64,000 nucleotides of DNA, from positions 1 to 64,000 of the forward strand of contig DFFM01000024.1 of assembly GCA_002369515.1 (NCBI GenBank), given 5' to 3'. Each line of letters begins with the position of its first letter. Within the stretch, counting starts at the first letter, position 1. Shown piece after piece: positions 26,701 to 34,741 of this stretch. A program made the translations under genes and the position numbers. The stretch comes from Prevotella sp. UBA3776. Lineage in GTDB: Bacteria > Bacteroidota > Bacteroidia > Bacteroidales > Bacteroidaceae. The notes under the pieces were generated by a model. It did no database searches, was not told where the DNA came from, and saw only the letters and a list, made by a program, of their open reading frames with translations.

Positions 26701-26808
26701 CTCCTGGGCGGCTGGTGATGTGCTCTCTGCGGCATCAGGCTCGGGGACTGCAAATCCCCTCAAGCCAAATGCGGCCAGCAGAAGCAAGCATAGAAAATGT
26801 TTCTTCAT
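23734..26808 (-). CDS. SusC/RagA family TonB-linked outer membrane transporter
   Basis: The 1024-residue protein has a signal peptide, a carboxypeptidase-like regulatory domain (about 42-120, VSGVVKDAKGEPIIGATV), the TonB box region NEVVVIGYGTQRKGDVTSAV, a plug (about 125-245) and a 22-strand barrel ending in NYTIGLSLNF. It imports large glycan or glycopeptide fragments with the following SusD. It is 47 bases downstream of GH127, so GH127, susC, susD and the two DUF4859 genes form one operon starting at the promoter near 29.4 kb. There is no extra STN domain, so it is not obviously an anti-sigma signalling transporter. Confidence 0.97.
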   Translation of the reverse strand: MKKHFLCLLLLAAFGLRGFAVPEPDAAESTSPAAQEVTQQGVSVSGVVKDAKGEPIIGATVTEKGTQNATVTDFDGNYSLKVKSRNATLVVSYIGFTTQEVKAGSNVTLQEDNALLNEVVVIGYGTQRKGDVTSAVASVKAEDFNAGKIGDAAELVKGKIAGLTVINSSGDPKATSSIRLRGITTLEGDLTPLILIDGIEGNLTTVAAENIASIDVLKDASAAAIYGTRGANGVIIITTKTGKRDTAASVSYNGYASFSTWAKKAKFMDTHDVIYGKTQQDYLGYDTDWLKAITRKAGFKHNHDLNISGGTKNATYSANISYAREDGIIRKTFNENFKLQMDYTQYMWNDVLKFNVNALVTRQKYSNDNLNTYSHENAYRQALIHNPSEPIYNEDGSYYENFNKLQYYNPVALQNEAWGDTRIRYSQLTGNVTLEPITGWKTNLMISWGEHANTGENWTSPLHQSLVRQGWNGAASKSEGTSVSKNLELTSRYDTQWGDHRFNALVGYSYLYNQEDGFNAGNQDFSTTAFLWNNLGNGSFLTDKDNHAWMGSYQNDNKLIGFFGRISYGYADKYNALVSIRHEGSSKFGDNHKWATFPSVSLGWNIMNEEFMKGTRSWLDNLRLRVGFGVTGITPGSSYLAQTLYNFADYGDVLSMNNKWIKTLEVVQNPNPDLKWETTQEWNFGLDYGVLNNRIHGSLDVYVKTTKDLLYWYRVPMPPNMWNQTLANVGKMRNVGVEFMIEAIPVQTKDFEWTTTLTASHNSNKLLSLSNDLYETDNFQEEGGLSDPISTSTHCMEVGTALGDFWGLKFVGYDKDGFALVEASDGNGGWTVKQFNPNLNVKENRQRLGSGTPKVILGWGNTFRYKDFDLSMQFTSQLGYKILNASRAFYENNSIAYNRLKSAADLHPAINTDGTPYIDPETGQQKMVTLASAMQQGWWSDHLENGDFLKLTNLTLGYTFTPKGTLGNYVKKARIYANATNLFCITGYSGIDPEVSNYFLAPGIDDRDKYPVTRNYTIGLSLNF

Positions 26809-26855
26809 ACCAAGTTTTGTTTTTAGGTTTGTTGTTATTAGAATTTAAATTGAAG

Positions 26856-29336
26856 TTATTTGTTTACTTTCCATTCGAGTACTCCGCCCGACTCGCCCTT
26901 CTGGAGCTTGGCCAGGATTTTCAGGCCTGTGGTCTTCACCGGGGCGAAATCGACGCTGTTGTAGCAGTCCTTGCGCACGGTGTAGGGGCTGTGGTCGGCC
27001 ACTTCCTGCCACTCGCCCTGGGCGTCCTTGTAGTAGAGGGTCCACGACTCGGGGGTGCGGAAGTTGCCGTCGTAGTGGTCGAAGTCGAGCCAATAGACCT
27101 GCACGTTCGACACCTCGTACTCCTGGTCGAACTGATAGGTGATGGCCTCGGTGGTGCCCTGCTTCAGCCACCAGTAGTGGTAGGGCTTCGAGGTGTCGCT
27201 GCTGCGACGGGGCTCCCACTGGTCGTTGGTGCCGCCGGCCCAGGAATCGACGGGGGCCGTTTCGGGGGCGTCGTTCTGGATGGGGCCGCGGTTGCAGAAG
27301 GTCTGTGCCTTCGAGGCGATGGTTGGCAGCGGGGTGGCTACGGCCTTGGCGGGCGTGTTGGCAATCCACACCTCCATCTGTTCGCCTCCTCGGTTGTTCC
27401 AGGTGGAGTAGGGGATGGCGTGGAACTTCACGTCCTTCACTTCGCCGTCGGGCTGGAGCTGTTTGGCCGAGCCTTCGAGCACCACCACACCACTGAGGAG
27501 CTGCGGCTCGAAGTGGGCAGTCACAGGGGCGCTGTCGAGGATGTACTTGTTGAACACGTGGTGGTCGGGCTGGTCGGGGCCTTCGAGACAGAACACCACG
27601 GGGCCGCGCTCCAAGGCCACCTTGCCGCGGTCGTCCTCAGCATTGTCGTTGGCCACGATGCGGCGCACGTCCATGGGGAAGTCAAGCTCGATGGTGTCGC
27701 CCTTCTTCCAGCTGCGCTGGATGGTGAGGTAGCCGTTGGATTGCATATTCGCCGTAACAGCCCGTCCGTTCACGCTGACGCTGTAGGCGCGTGCCTTGTC
27801 CTGATAGGTGTAGAGATTGTTGTTGGTGGGCGAAGTCTTCAGCCACGAGGGGATGCGCAGTTTGATGGCGAACTTGCCGCCGCCCTTGGCCACGCGGATG
27901 CTGATTTTGCCGTTCCAGGGATAGTCGGTGGTCTGCTCCAGTTCGGTGTTGCCAATCTTGGCCTTGCCCTGGGCGTAGAGGTTCACGAAGATGTCCTTGC
28001 CCTGACGGGCGTAGATGTAGCCTGGCACGGAGGCCACGAACCGCGTGATGTTGCCCGGGCAGCAGGCGCAGCCGAACCACTTCTGGCGCTCGTGCTCGCC
28101 GTCGCTCTCCAGCGGGTTGTCGTAGAAGAACTTGTCGCCCGAGAGCGAGACGCCGCTCAACACATTATTATATAACGCGCGCTCGCACACGTCGATGTAC
28201 TTCGACTCGCCCGTGGCCAGGAACATGCGGTAGTTCCAATAGACGTTGGCGATGGCGGCACAGGTCTCGCAGTAGGCCGTGTGGTTGTTCAGCTCGTAGT
28301 TGGGGCCGAAGCCTTCGCCCTGCGGACGGCTTCCGATGCCGCCCGTGATGAAGAGTTTCTTCGACGACATGTTCTCCCAGATGCGCTCCAGGGCCTCCTG
28401 ATAAGCCTTGTCGCCCATGAGTGAAGCCACGTCGGCAACGCCCGAATAGAGATAGCCGGCACGCACGGCGTGGCCCACAATCTCGTCCTGACGGAGGATG
28501 GGCATGTGGTCCTGCGAATACTCGCTGGGCTTGTGGCCGTCGGTGCAGCGGCCCGTCTCCTCGACGAAGTAGCGGGCCCCCTCGAGATAGCGCTTGTTGC
28601 CCGTCACCTTGTAGAGCTTGCAGAGGGCCATCTCGATGATGGGGTGGCCGCCCGGACGGTGGATCTGTCCCTCGCCAGGGCCGAAGGTGCGGCAGACGAG
28701 GTCGGCGTTCTTGATGGCCACGTTGAGGAAGGTCTTCTTGCCCGTGGCACGATAGTGGGCCACGGCACTCTCGATGAGGTGGCCTGAGTTGTAGAGTTCG
28801 TGCGAGTTGATTTTCTCCCACTTGTGGGTGCCCCACCATCCGCTCAGGCGCGTACATTTATTGGTGACGCAGGTGGTCAGGTAGCCGTCGGGCTCCTGGG
28901 CCATGGCGATGATGTTGATTACGGAGTCGAGATAGTGGTCGAGCTTGGCGTCGTAGTGGACGGCCAGCGAGTAGCTGGCCCCCTCGATCACCTTGTAGGG
29001 GTCGGTGTCGTCGAACGAGAAGTCGCCGCGGTGCTCGAGCGATGCCGGCACATTGGCAATGTTGCCATTGTTTTTGGCGGCGAGCAAGAAATTGTCGAAC
29101 CGTCCGTTGGCTTCGCACTCGCGAAAGGCGGAGGGAATGCTGACCGTGCGGTTTATTTCTATGCGGGGTGCCCAGAAACCATCGTTGAGGTGTACCTCGG
29201 TGAAGGGCACTTCCTGGATGGTGGCGGCAGACTGCTTTTTCTTGCCGGCGGATGTCTGTCCGTTGGTTGCTGCTCCGAGGGGAGTGCAAAGGGCAAATGT
29301 CATCAAACCTATCAAAAAGATTGCGCTATGTTTCAT
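26856..29336 (-). CDS. Glycoside hydrolase family 127 (beta-L-arabinofuranosidase type), first copy
   Basis: The 826-residue protein has a signal peptide (about 1-23) and a GH127 catalytic region. By comparison with HypBA1 of Bifidobacterium longum, the Zn-Cys site is Glu357 and Cys359 (YCETC) plus Cys425 and Cys426 (GCACCPGN), Cys425 would be the nucleophile, and Glu341 (QGEGFG) the acid/base. These enzymes remove beta-linked L-arabinofuranose. A C-terminal tail (about 690-826, YEVSNVQVYWLDFD and ESWTLYYKD) looks like a discoidin-type sugar-binding module. It is the first gene of the operon and is divergent from GH97 across a 585-base control region. A second GH127 with the same layout lies at 34742-37174. 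Confidence 0.93.
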   Translation of the reverse strand: MKHSAIFLIGLMTFALCTPLGAATNGQTSAGKKKQSAATIQEVPFTEVHLNDGFWAPRIEINRTVSIPSAFRECEANGRFDNFLLAAKNNGNIANVPASLEHRGDFSFDDTDPYKVIEGASYSLAVHYDAKLDHYLDSVINIIAMAQEPDGYLTTCVTNKCTRLSGWWGTHKWEKINSHELYNSGHLIESAVAHYRATGKKTFLNVAIKNADLVCRTFGPGEGQIHRPGGHPIIEMALCKLYKVTGNKRYLEGARYFVEETGRCTDGHKPSEYSQDHMPILRQDEIVGHAVRAGYLYSGVADVASLMGDKAYQEALERIWENMSSKKLFITGGIGSRPQGEGFGPNYELNNHTAYCETCAAIANVYWNYRMFLATGESKYIDVCERALYNNVLSGVSLSGDKFFYDNPLESDGEHERQKWFGCACCPGNITRFVASVPGYIYARQGKDIFVNLYAQGKAKIGNTELEQTTDYPWNGKISIRVAKGGGKFAIKLRIPSWLKTSPTNNNLYTYQDKARAYSVSVNGRAVTANMQSNGYLTIQRSWKKGDTIELDFPMDVRRIVANDNAEDDRGKVALERGPVVFCLEGPDQPDHHVFNKYILDSAPVTAHFEPQLLSGVVVLEGSAKQLQPDGEVKDVKFHAIPYSTWNNRGGEQMEVWIANTPAKAVATPLPTIASKAQTFCNRGPIQNDAPETAPVDSWAGGTNDQWEPRRSSDTSKPYHYWWLKQGTTEAITYQFDQEYEVSNVQVYWLDFDHYDGNFRTPESWTLYYKDAQGEWQEVADHSPYTVRKDCYNSVDFAPVKTTGLKILAKLQKGESGGVLEWKVNK

Positions 29337-29389
29337 CGATATGAGGTGAAGTTTTATGGTTAGTATTCAGGTTTATCATAGTTTCAGCC

Positions 29390-29456
29390 GCAAATTAACA
29401 AAGAAATATAGAAAAGACGTGAAAAAATAGTCCAAGAAAATGGCAAAATAGTCTAA
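29390..29456 (-). promoter_or_regulatory. Promoter and AraC-type operator of the GH127-susCD operon
   Basis: ATAGTCCAA (29427-29435) and ATAGTCTAA (29448-29456) are direct half-sites 21 bases apart. The minus-strand element TTAATTTG (29398-29391) takes the -7 place, with its last G 36 bases from the proximal site; it is a weaker match to TAnnTTTG than at the other three promoters. This half mirrors the next feature around position 29468. Confidence 0.72.
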
Positions 29457-29478
29457 AAGGGCTGTCCGATAGGCAAAT

Positions 29479-29545
29479 ATAGACTATTTTGTCAGACACT
29501 TTGGACTATATTTCCATCGTCATTGCAGAAAAAGAACTATCTTTG
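29479..29545 (+). promoter_or_regulatory. Promoter and AraC-type operator of the GH97-GH43-GH127-GH13 operon
   Basis: Read on the minus strand, ATAGTCCAA lies at 29509-29501 and ATAGTCTAT at 29487-29479, 22 bases apart. The plus-strand -7 box TATCTTTG at 29538-29545 ends 36 bases from the proximal site. The transcript would have a leader of about 370 bases that contains the two repeats below. Confidence 0.75.
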
Positions 29546-29547
29546 CA

Positions 29548-29760
29548 GTGTTCAAGTAGGAGGTGACGTGTCGCACGTCACGAATTCACGGATTGCGACG
29601 TGAGACACGTCGCCTCCTACACAAAACGGACGAATAGCTTTCAGTTATATGGAAGTGTTCAAGTAGGAGGTGACGTGTCTCACGTCACGAATTCACGATT
29701 GCGACGTGAGACACGTCGCCTCCTATACAAAACGGACGAATAGCTTTCAGTTATATGGAA
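29548..29760. repeat. Tandem duplication of a 107-base unit, each with a 23-base-arm hairpin
   Basis: Copy one (29548-29654) and copy two (29655-29760) differ by one base substitution or so and a one-base deletion. Each holds an inverted repeat, TAGGAGGTGACGTGTC..CACGTC against GACGTGAGACACGTCGCCTC plus CTA, around a loop with GAATTC. It lies at the start of the GH97 leader. No ORF is seen. Confidence 0.92.
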
Positions 29761-29812
29761 GCAAAGAACGTCAGGTGGCGACAACAGTTCGCTTTGACCC
29801 TGACATAAGAAC

Positions 29813-29878
29813 GGTCTACTCGTGATAGACCGACAGTCTATTCCGAATAGACCGACGGTCTATCACGAATAGACCAAC
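29813..29878. repeat. Three tandem 22-base palindromic units before GH97
   Basis: Units start at 29813, 29835 and 29857 with the form RGTCTAnnCGnnATAGACC plus a 3-base spacer. Each unit is a short palindrome, and the 22-base period is about two helix turns. The last unit ends 43 bases before the GH97 start codon. Confidence 0.88.
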
Positions 29879-29921
29879 CTAAAAACCTGCTACGAAAAAA
29901 GCCAATAAACAATCAACAACG

Positions 29922-31904
29922 GTGAGAACACAACAAACATTAAGACTATTTGCAATTTCGACCTTCTTTCTGGCGTACTGCATCGGGATGGAAGGCAAAG
30001 ACCTGACGGTGACTTCGCCGGGCGGAAAGATTGCGGTGGGGCTGAGCGATGACCTCAGGCTGACCGTCAGTTACGAAGGACGCACACTCTTCACCGCCGA
30101 GACGGGGCTGCGCCTTGGCGCTTCGGCCACCGGCGGACGGCAGCTGCGAAAAATGAAGTCGGGCACGGTCGCGATGAAGGTGACCGAAGAAACCACCGAG
30201 GCCCCCTTCTACCGGCAGAAGAGCGTCAGCACGAGCTACCGGGCTATGGACGTGAGGCTCGCGGGAGGATTCGGCATGCACGTAAGGGCCTACGACGAGG
30301 GCGTGGCCTATCGGTTCTACACCACCAACAAGAAACAGACCGTCATAGCCGACGAGACGGCAGACTTCAGCTTCCCCGCCGACAGCAAGGCCTGGCTGGC
30401 CTATTCCACCAACGACGAGAAGCCCTTTGCCATGGCTTTCCAGAACACCTACGACGAGACGCTGCTCTCAAAGGCGCAGGACAAATACATCTTCCTGCCC
30501 GCCACCGTCGAGTGCGGACGGGTGAAGGTGACGCTCCTCGAGAGCGACCTGCGCAGCTATCCGGGAATGTTCCTGAAAGCCGATGGCAACAGCCTGAAGG
30601 CAAGCTTTGCCAAGTTTCCCAAACGGATGGGCTACTACAAGTGGCGCGGCATGAGCTACGTGGAGGAAACGGAAGACTTCATCGCCAAGTCGGAAGGCGC
30701 AAGAACCTATCCCTGGCGCGTGATGGTCATCACGGAGCAAGACACGGCGATGCCGGTGAGCAATCTCGTCTATGCGCTGGCCGCGCCCAACAGGATTGGC
30801 GACACGTCGTGGATAAAACCGGGAAAGGTGGCCTGGGACTGGTGGCACGACTGGAACCTGAAGGGCGTCGATTTCGAGGCGGGCATCAACACGCGCACAT
30901 ACGAATACTACATCGACTTCGCCGCGAAAAACCACATACCCTATGTGGTGATGGACGAGGGCTGGTATGACTCGTCGCGCGGCGACATCATGCACCCCAT
31001 CGAGGCCATCGACCTGGAACACCTGGTGGACTATGGCCGGGAGCGGGGCGTGGGCATTGTGCTGTGGACGGTGTTCAACGTGCTCGACGAACATCTCATT
31101 CCCGCCTGCGAAAAATATGCCGGCATGGGCATCAAGGGATGGAAAGTCGATTTCATGGACCGCAACGACCAGGGGGCCGTGGAGATGGCCGAAAGGCTGG
31201 CCAACAGCTGCGCCCAGTATCGCCTGCTGCTGGACTATCACGGATTCTACGCCCCCACGGGCATGAGTCGCACCTATCCGAACATCCTGAACTACGAGGG
31301 CGTGTTTGGCATGGAGGAGGCCCGCTGGGCGAAGAAAGAGACGGACATGCCGCGCTACGACGTCACCTTCCCCTTCATCCGCGGGATGGCCGGACAGGTA
31401 GATTTCACCCCGGGAGCCATGCGCAACGGAACGAAGGAGAACTGGGTGGAATGCTATCAGAACCCCGTTTCGATGGGCACACGCTGCCATCAGCTGGCCT
31501 GCTACGTGGTTCACGACTCGCCCTTCACCATGCTCTGCGACGCTCCCACAAACTACGAGCGCGAACAGCCCTGCGTCGATCTCATCACCAGCATTCCCGA
31601 CACTTGGGACGAAACCCGCGTCGTGCTTGGCCAACTGGGACATTATATCGTGACCGCCCGCCGCGCCGGCAACGACTGGTATGTGGGCGGACAGACAAAC
31701 TGGGACGCCCGGGAGGTGACGCTCGCGCTCGACTTCCTGCCGACGGGCTCCTATCAGGCCACCATCGCCACCGACGGCATCAACGCCAACCACAATGCCG
31801 AAGACTATCGACTGGAGCAGCGACAGCTGACGCCAGCCGACCGCCTGGACATCAAGATGGCCAGCGGCGGCGGATTCCTTGTGAAACTCATCAGAAAAAA
31901 CTGA
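29922..31904 (+). CDS. Glycoside hydrolase family 97 (probable retaining alpha-galactosidase type)
   Basis: The 660-residue protein starts at a GTG and has a signal peptide (to about residue 25). It has the GH97 N-terminal beta-sandwich (DLTVTSPGGKIAVGLS, RLTVSYEG), the barrel with VAWDWWHDWN and VVMDEGWYD, and a C-terminal sandwich. Family 97 contains inverting alpha-glucosidases such as SusB and retaining alpha-galactosidases. Here Asp410 in GWKVDFMDRNDQ is placed like the Asp nucleophile of the retaining group (Asp415 in the Bacteroides enzyme), so alpha-galactosidase or a related activity is likely. It opens the plus-strand operon and is followed by GH43 after 3 bases. Confidence 0.9.
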   Translation: MRTQQTLRLFAISTFFLAYCIGMEGKDLTVTSPGGKIAVGLSDDLRLTVSYEGRTLFTAETGLRLGASATGGRQLRKMKSGTVAMKVTEETTEAPFYRQKSVSTSYRAMDVRLAGGFGMHVRAYDEGVAYRFYTTNKKQTVIADETADFSFPADSKAWLAYSTNDEKPFAMAFQNTYDETLLSKAQDKYIFLPATVECGRVKVTLLESDLRSYPGMFLKADGNSLKASFAKFPKRMGYYKWRGMSYVEETEDFIAKSEGARTYPWRVMVITEQDTAMPVSNLVYALAAPNRIGDTSWIKPGKVAWDWWHDWNLKGVDFEAGINTRTYEYYIDFAAKNHIPYVVMDEGWYDSSRGDIMHPIEAIDLEHLVDYGRERGVGIVLWTVFNVLDEHLIPACEKYAGMGIKGWKVDFMDRNDQGAVEMAERLANSCAQYRLLLDYHGFYAPTGMSRTYPNILNYEGVFGMEEARWAKKETDMPRYDVTFPFIRGMAGQVDFTPGAMRNGTKENWVECYQNPVSMGTRCHQLACYVVHDSPFTMLCDAPTNYEREQPCVDLITSIPDTWDETRVVLGQLGHYIVTARRAGNDWYVGGQTNWDAREVTLALDFLPTGSYQATIATDGINANHNAEDYRLEQRQLTPADRLDIKMASGGGFLVKLIRKN

Positions 31905-31907
31905 GAT

Positions 31908-34706
31908 ATGAAACGACTGACAGCAGCAGCGGTGTTTGCAGGCTGGGCCTTGTCCTTGGGTGCTCAGCCGAAAGCCTTTCATGCGCCATGGGCGGGCAAT
32001 CCCGTCATCCCTGGCTATTTTGCCGACCCGACCATCAGGAAATTCGGCGACACCTATTATATATACGCCACCACAGACGGTACGGGCAACGGCTACGGCC
32101 CGGCACAGGTGTGGGTGAGCAAGGACTTCCTGAACTGGAAGAACATCGTCATGAACTGGCCGACAACCGAGGTGGTGTGGGCCCCCGACGTGGTGGAGCA
32201 GCCCGACGGCTCGTTCCGCTACTATTACTGCGAGCCATGCGTGGTCAGCATCGGTGAGAGCGCGTCGCCCGTGGGTCCGTGGCGGAACATCCTGGGCAAA
32301 GAAGATGCCGTCATGGTGCCCGACCGCTACGTCCACAATGTCATCACCCTGGACCCGCAGCTGTTTCGCGATGACGACGGCTCGGAGTATCTCTACTTCA
32401 CCACTTGGGGCATCTATAAGGGCTTCGGCTGCGGGGTGGCCAAGTTGGCACCCCGGGACGGGGCGCATGATACCGACGGCAAAACCGCCTTTCAAGACGC
32501 GCGCCAATGGAATGAGCATGCACCGTTCCCCATTGCCGCCGACAGCTTCTTCTCCGAGAAGCGGCTCATCCCCAACACCGAACTGAAGGACATTTTCGAG
32601 GCGCCGTTTGTGTTCAAGCGGGGTGGCATCTATTACTTCACCTACTCGTCGGGCTCCTGCCACGACCACACCTATCGGGTGCAGTATGCCACGTCGAGCG
32701 TGGGGCCCATGGGGCCGTTTGAATATAAGGGCTGCATCCTCGAGACCAATGCCGACCAGACCGTACACGGGCCTGGCCACCACTCCATCATCAGTGCCGA
32801 CGGCAAATACTACATCGTCTATCACCGCCACAACCTGCCGCGCAGCGTTCATGGGTTCAACCGCCAGGTGTGCATCGACGAGATGAAATTCGATGCCGAG
32901 GGCAACATACTGCCCGTCGTGCCGACACACGACGCCCGGGGCGTGACGCTCTTCAAGCCCCAAAAGGCGAAGAACCTTGCGCTGGGCGCCAAGGCGACGG
33001 CCTCTTCCTGCTACGACGACAACTTCCGCCCCGACTATGCCGTCGATGACAACAACGCCACGCTGTGGAAAGCCCGAAACACCAACTGGGGCACGGGCAG
33101 CCATCACGACGAGTGGCTACAGATAGATTTGGGCCGAAAGATGAAGTTCACCGAGGTGTGGACACAGTTCGAATACGCCACCTTCTTCTACCAGTACCGC
33201 ATTGAAACGTCGCTCGACGGCAAGCAGTGGACACTCTACGCCGACCGCACCAACAACACCATGCAGGGCTCGCCAATGATTGACAAGGGCAAGGCCAAGG
33301 CCCGCTATCTCCGTCTGACCATCACCGACACTCAGAAGAACGGCCACATGCCCGCCGTCTGGAACGTCAAGGTGTGGCAGCAGGCGCCCCAACTGCCCTA
33401 CGCCGACATGAAGCCGAGCGAAGGCTATCCCGGCATGCACCAAAAGGATGTCGAGGCGGCTTCGCGCTTCAGCCCGAACGCACGCGTCAGCCTCGATGTG
33501 GCGGCCATCGCGGCGGAAAAGGGGGCCACCAAGCCTTTCGACATCACCCAGGCTCGTGGGCTGAAGGCCAACAAGCCCATTCGTGTGCGCGTGAAGGAGG
33601 GCCGATGGGCCATGTTCCTGGGTGGCTCGCAACATCTGAGGAGCCTCGCGCCACTGGCCGACGACTACCGCTACAACGCACCCTACACCATTTCGGCCCT
33701 TGTACTTCAGACCAAGACGGGGCCTGTGGCGACGGTCGCTTCGCTCTCAGCCTCGCAAGCCGACCTGGCCACTACCGAACTGCGGCTGGGCACCGACGCC
33801 AAGGCGGGAATACTCAACCACAACGGCTCGTTCGAGAGCTGTGGCGCGCCGGAGGCCGTCAAGGACGCCCAGGGGCGCTGGACACTCTGGACCGCCACTT
33901 TCGACGGCTGGATGGAGCGGGTCTATCGCAATGGCGAACTCGTTCACGAGCAGAACAACTTCCTGATGGTGCGTCCTGAGGGGCACGTCACCATTGGTGC
34001 CGACGGCATGGGGTTCAACAACTTCATGGGCTACATCAGCAGGCTCGACATCATGCCACGGGCTATGACGGCCCAAGAGGTGAAGGACTGCTATGCCGCC
34101 TGCACCCGAGAATCACTCCTGCCTTCGCTTGGCGATGACGACTTTGACGAGACCGACCCTGACAGCAAGTTCACCCTGTCCGCCGACATGCAGCCTGTCT
34201 TTGAGCAAAGCGGCGAAGTGAAACTCTCCGAGGGCAATGCCGCCTTCAACGATGACCCACTGAAGAATGGCGGCACGATATATAAAAAAGAGGTGGAGGG
34301 CGACTTTGTGGTGATGGCGCGCTTCAGCGACATGGAAGGCCTGGCCGCGAAGACCATCACCCCCTACAACGAGGGCGGACTGCTCGTCAGCGATGGCCAG
34401 GGCGGCTTCTGGCAGCTTGGCGTCTTCCCGCTCTACGGCTGCGGCAATATGCTGACCATCCTCAGCAGTGAGGGCCGTCAGCAGTTCCCCAACTCCAAGG
34501 GCTACGACTTCGACCCCATCCTGCAGTTCGAGCGGCGCGGCAATCAGCTCTTCGCCCGCACCAGCAGCGACGGACAGACATGGAACAACATGCCCGGCTC
34601 GCCCATCGAGGTCAGCGCGCCCCGACTCAGCATCGGGGCCTATCAGACCACCTACAGCGACAACGCGTCGTGGGTGAAGCTGCGCGATGTGGTTATTTAT
34701 CAGTAG
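31908..34706 (+). CDS. Glycoside hydrolase family 43 with discoidin-type and DUF1349-like modules
   Basis: The 932-residue protein has a signal peptide (to about residue 20) and a five-bladed GH43 domain (about 25-345) with the expected residues Asp40 (FADPTI, base), Asp149 (TLDPQLF) and Glu231 (IFEAPFVF, acid). A discoidin (F5/8 type C) module follows at about 350-490 (DYAVDDNNATLWKAR, QIDLGRKMKF), then a LamG-like sandwich (about 550-725, TARRY-type edges around WTLWTATFDGWMERVY), then a DUF1349-like sandwich (about 745-932). GH43 enzymes act on arabinose or xylose linkages. The subfamily cannot be fixed by eye. In this locus an alpha-L-arabinofuranosidase role is most likely. Confidence 0.9.
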   Translation: MKRLTAAAVFAGWALSLGAQPKAFHAPWAGNPVIPGYFADPTIRKFGDTYYIYATTDGTGNGYGPAQVWVSKDFLNWKNIVMNWPTTEVVWAPDVVEQPDGSFRYYYCEPCVVSIGESASPVGPWRNILGKEDAVMVPDRYVHNVITLDPQLFRDDDGSEYLYFTTWGIYKGFGCGVAKLAPRDGAHDTDGKTAFQDARQWNEHAPFPIAADSFFSEKRLIPNTELKDIFEAPFVFKRGGIYYFTYSSGSCHDHTYRVQYATSSVGPMGPFEYKGCILETNADQTVHGPGHHSIISADGKYYIVYHRHNLPRSVHGFNRQVCIDEMKFDAEGNILPVVPTHDARGVTLFKPQKAKNLALGAKATASSCYDDNFRPDYAVDDNNATLWKARNTNWGTGSHHDEWLQIDLGRKMKFTEVWTQFEYATFFYQYRIETSLDGKQWTLYADRTNNTMQGSPMIDKGKAKARYLRLTITDTQKNGHMPAVWNVKVWQQAPQLPYADMKPSEGYPGMHQKDVEAASRFSPNARVSLDVAAIAAEKGATKPFDITQARGLKANKPIRVRVKEGRWAMFLGGSQHLRSLAPLADDYRYNAPYTISALVLQTKTGPVATVASLSASQADLATTELRLGTDAKAGILNHNGSFESCGAPEAVKDAQGRWTLWTATFDGWMERVYRNGELVHEQNNFLMVRPEGHVTIGADGMGFNNFMGYISRLDIMPRAMTAQEVKDCYAACTRESLLPSLGDDDFDETDPDSKFTLSADMQPVFEQSGEVKLSEGNAAFNDDPLKNGGTIYKKEVEGDFVVMARFSDMEGLAAKTITPYNEGGLLVSDGQGGFWQLGVFPLYGCGNMLTILSSEGRQQFPNSKGYDFDPILQFERRGNQLFARTSSDGQTWNNMPGSPIEVSAPRLSIGAYQTTYSDNASWVKLRDVVIYQ

Positions 34707-34741
34707 AAAAAAATGAATCAACAACTAAATAACAAAAACAA

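Noticed and set aside
29813..29878. Possible small CRISPR array
   Set aside because: The units are contiguous 22-base palindromes with only 3 bases between them and no spacer-like sequence.
30468..33107. 879-codon open frame on the minus strand across GH97 and GH43
   Set aside because: It is antisense to two complete glycoside hydrolase genes, has no family resemblance and is an effect of the high GC and codon bias.
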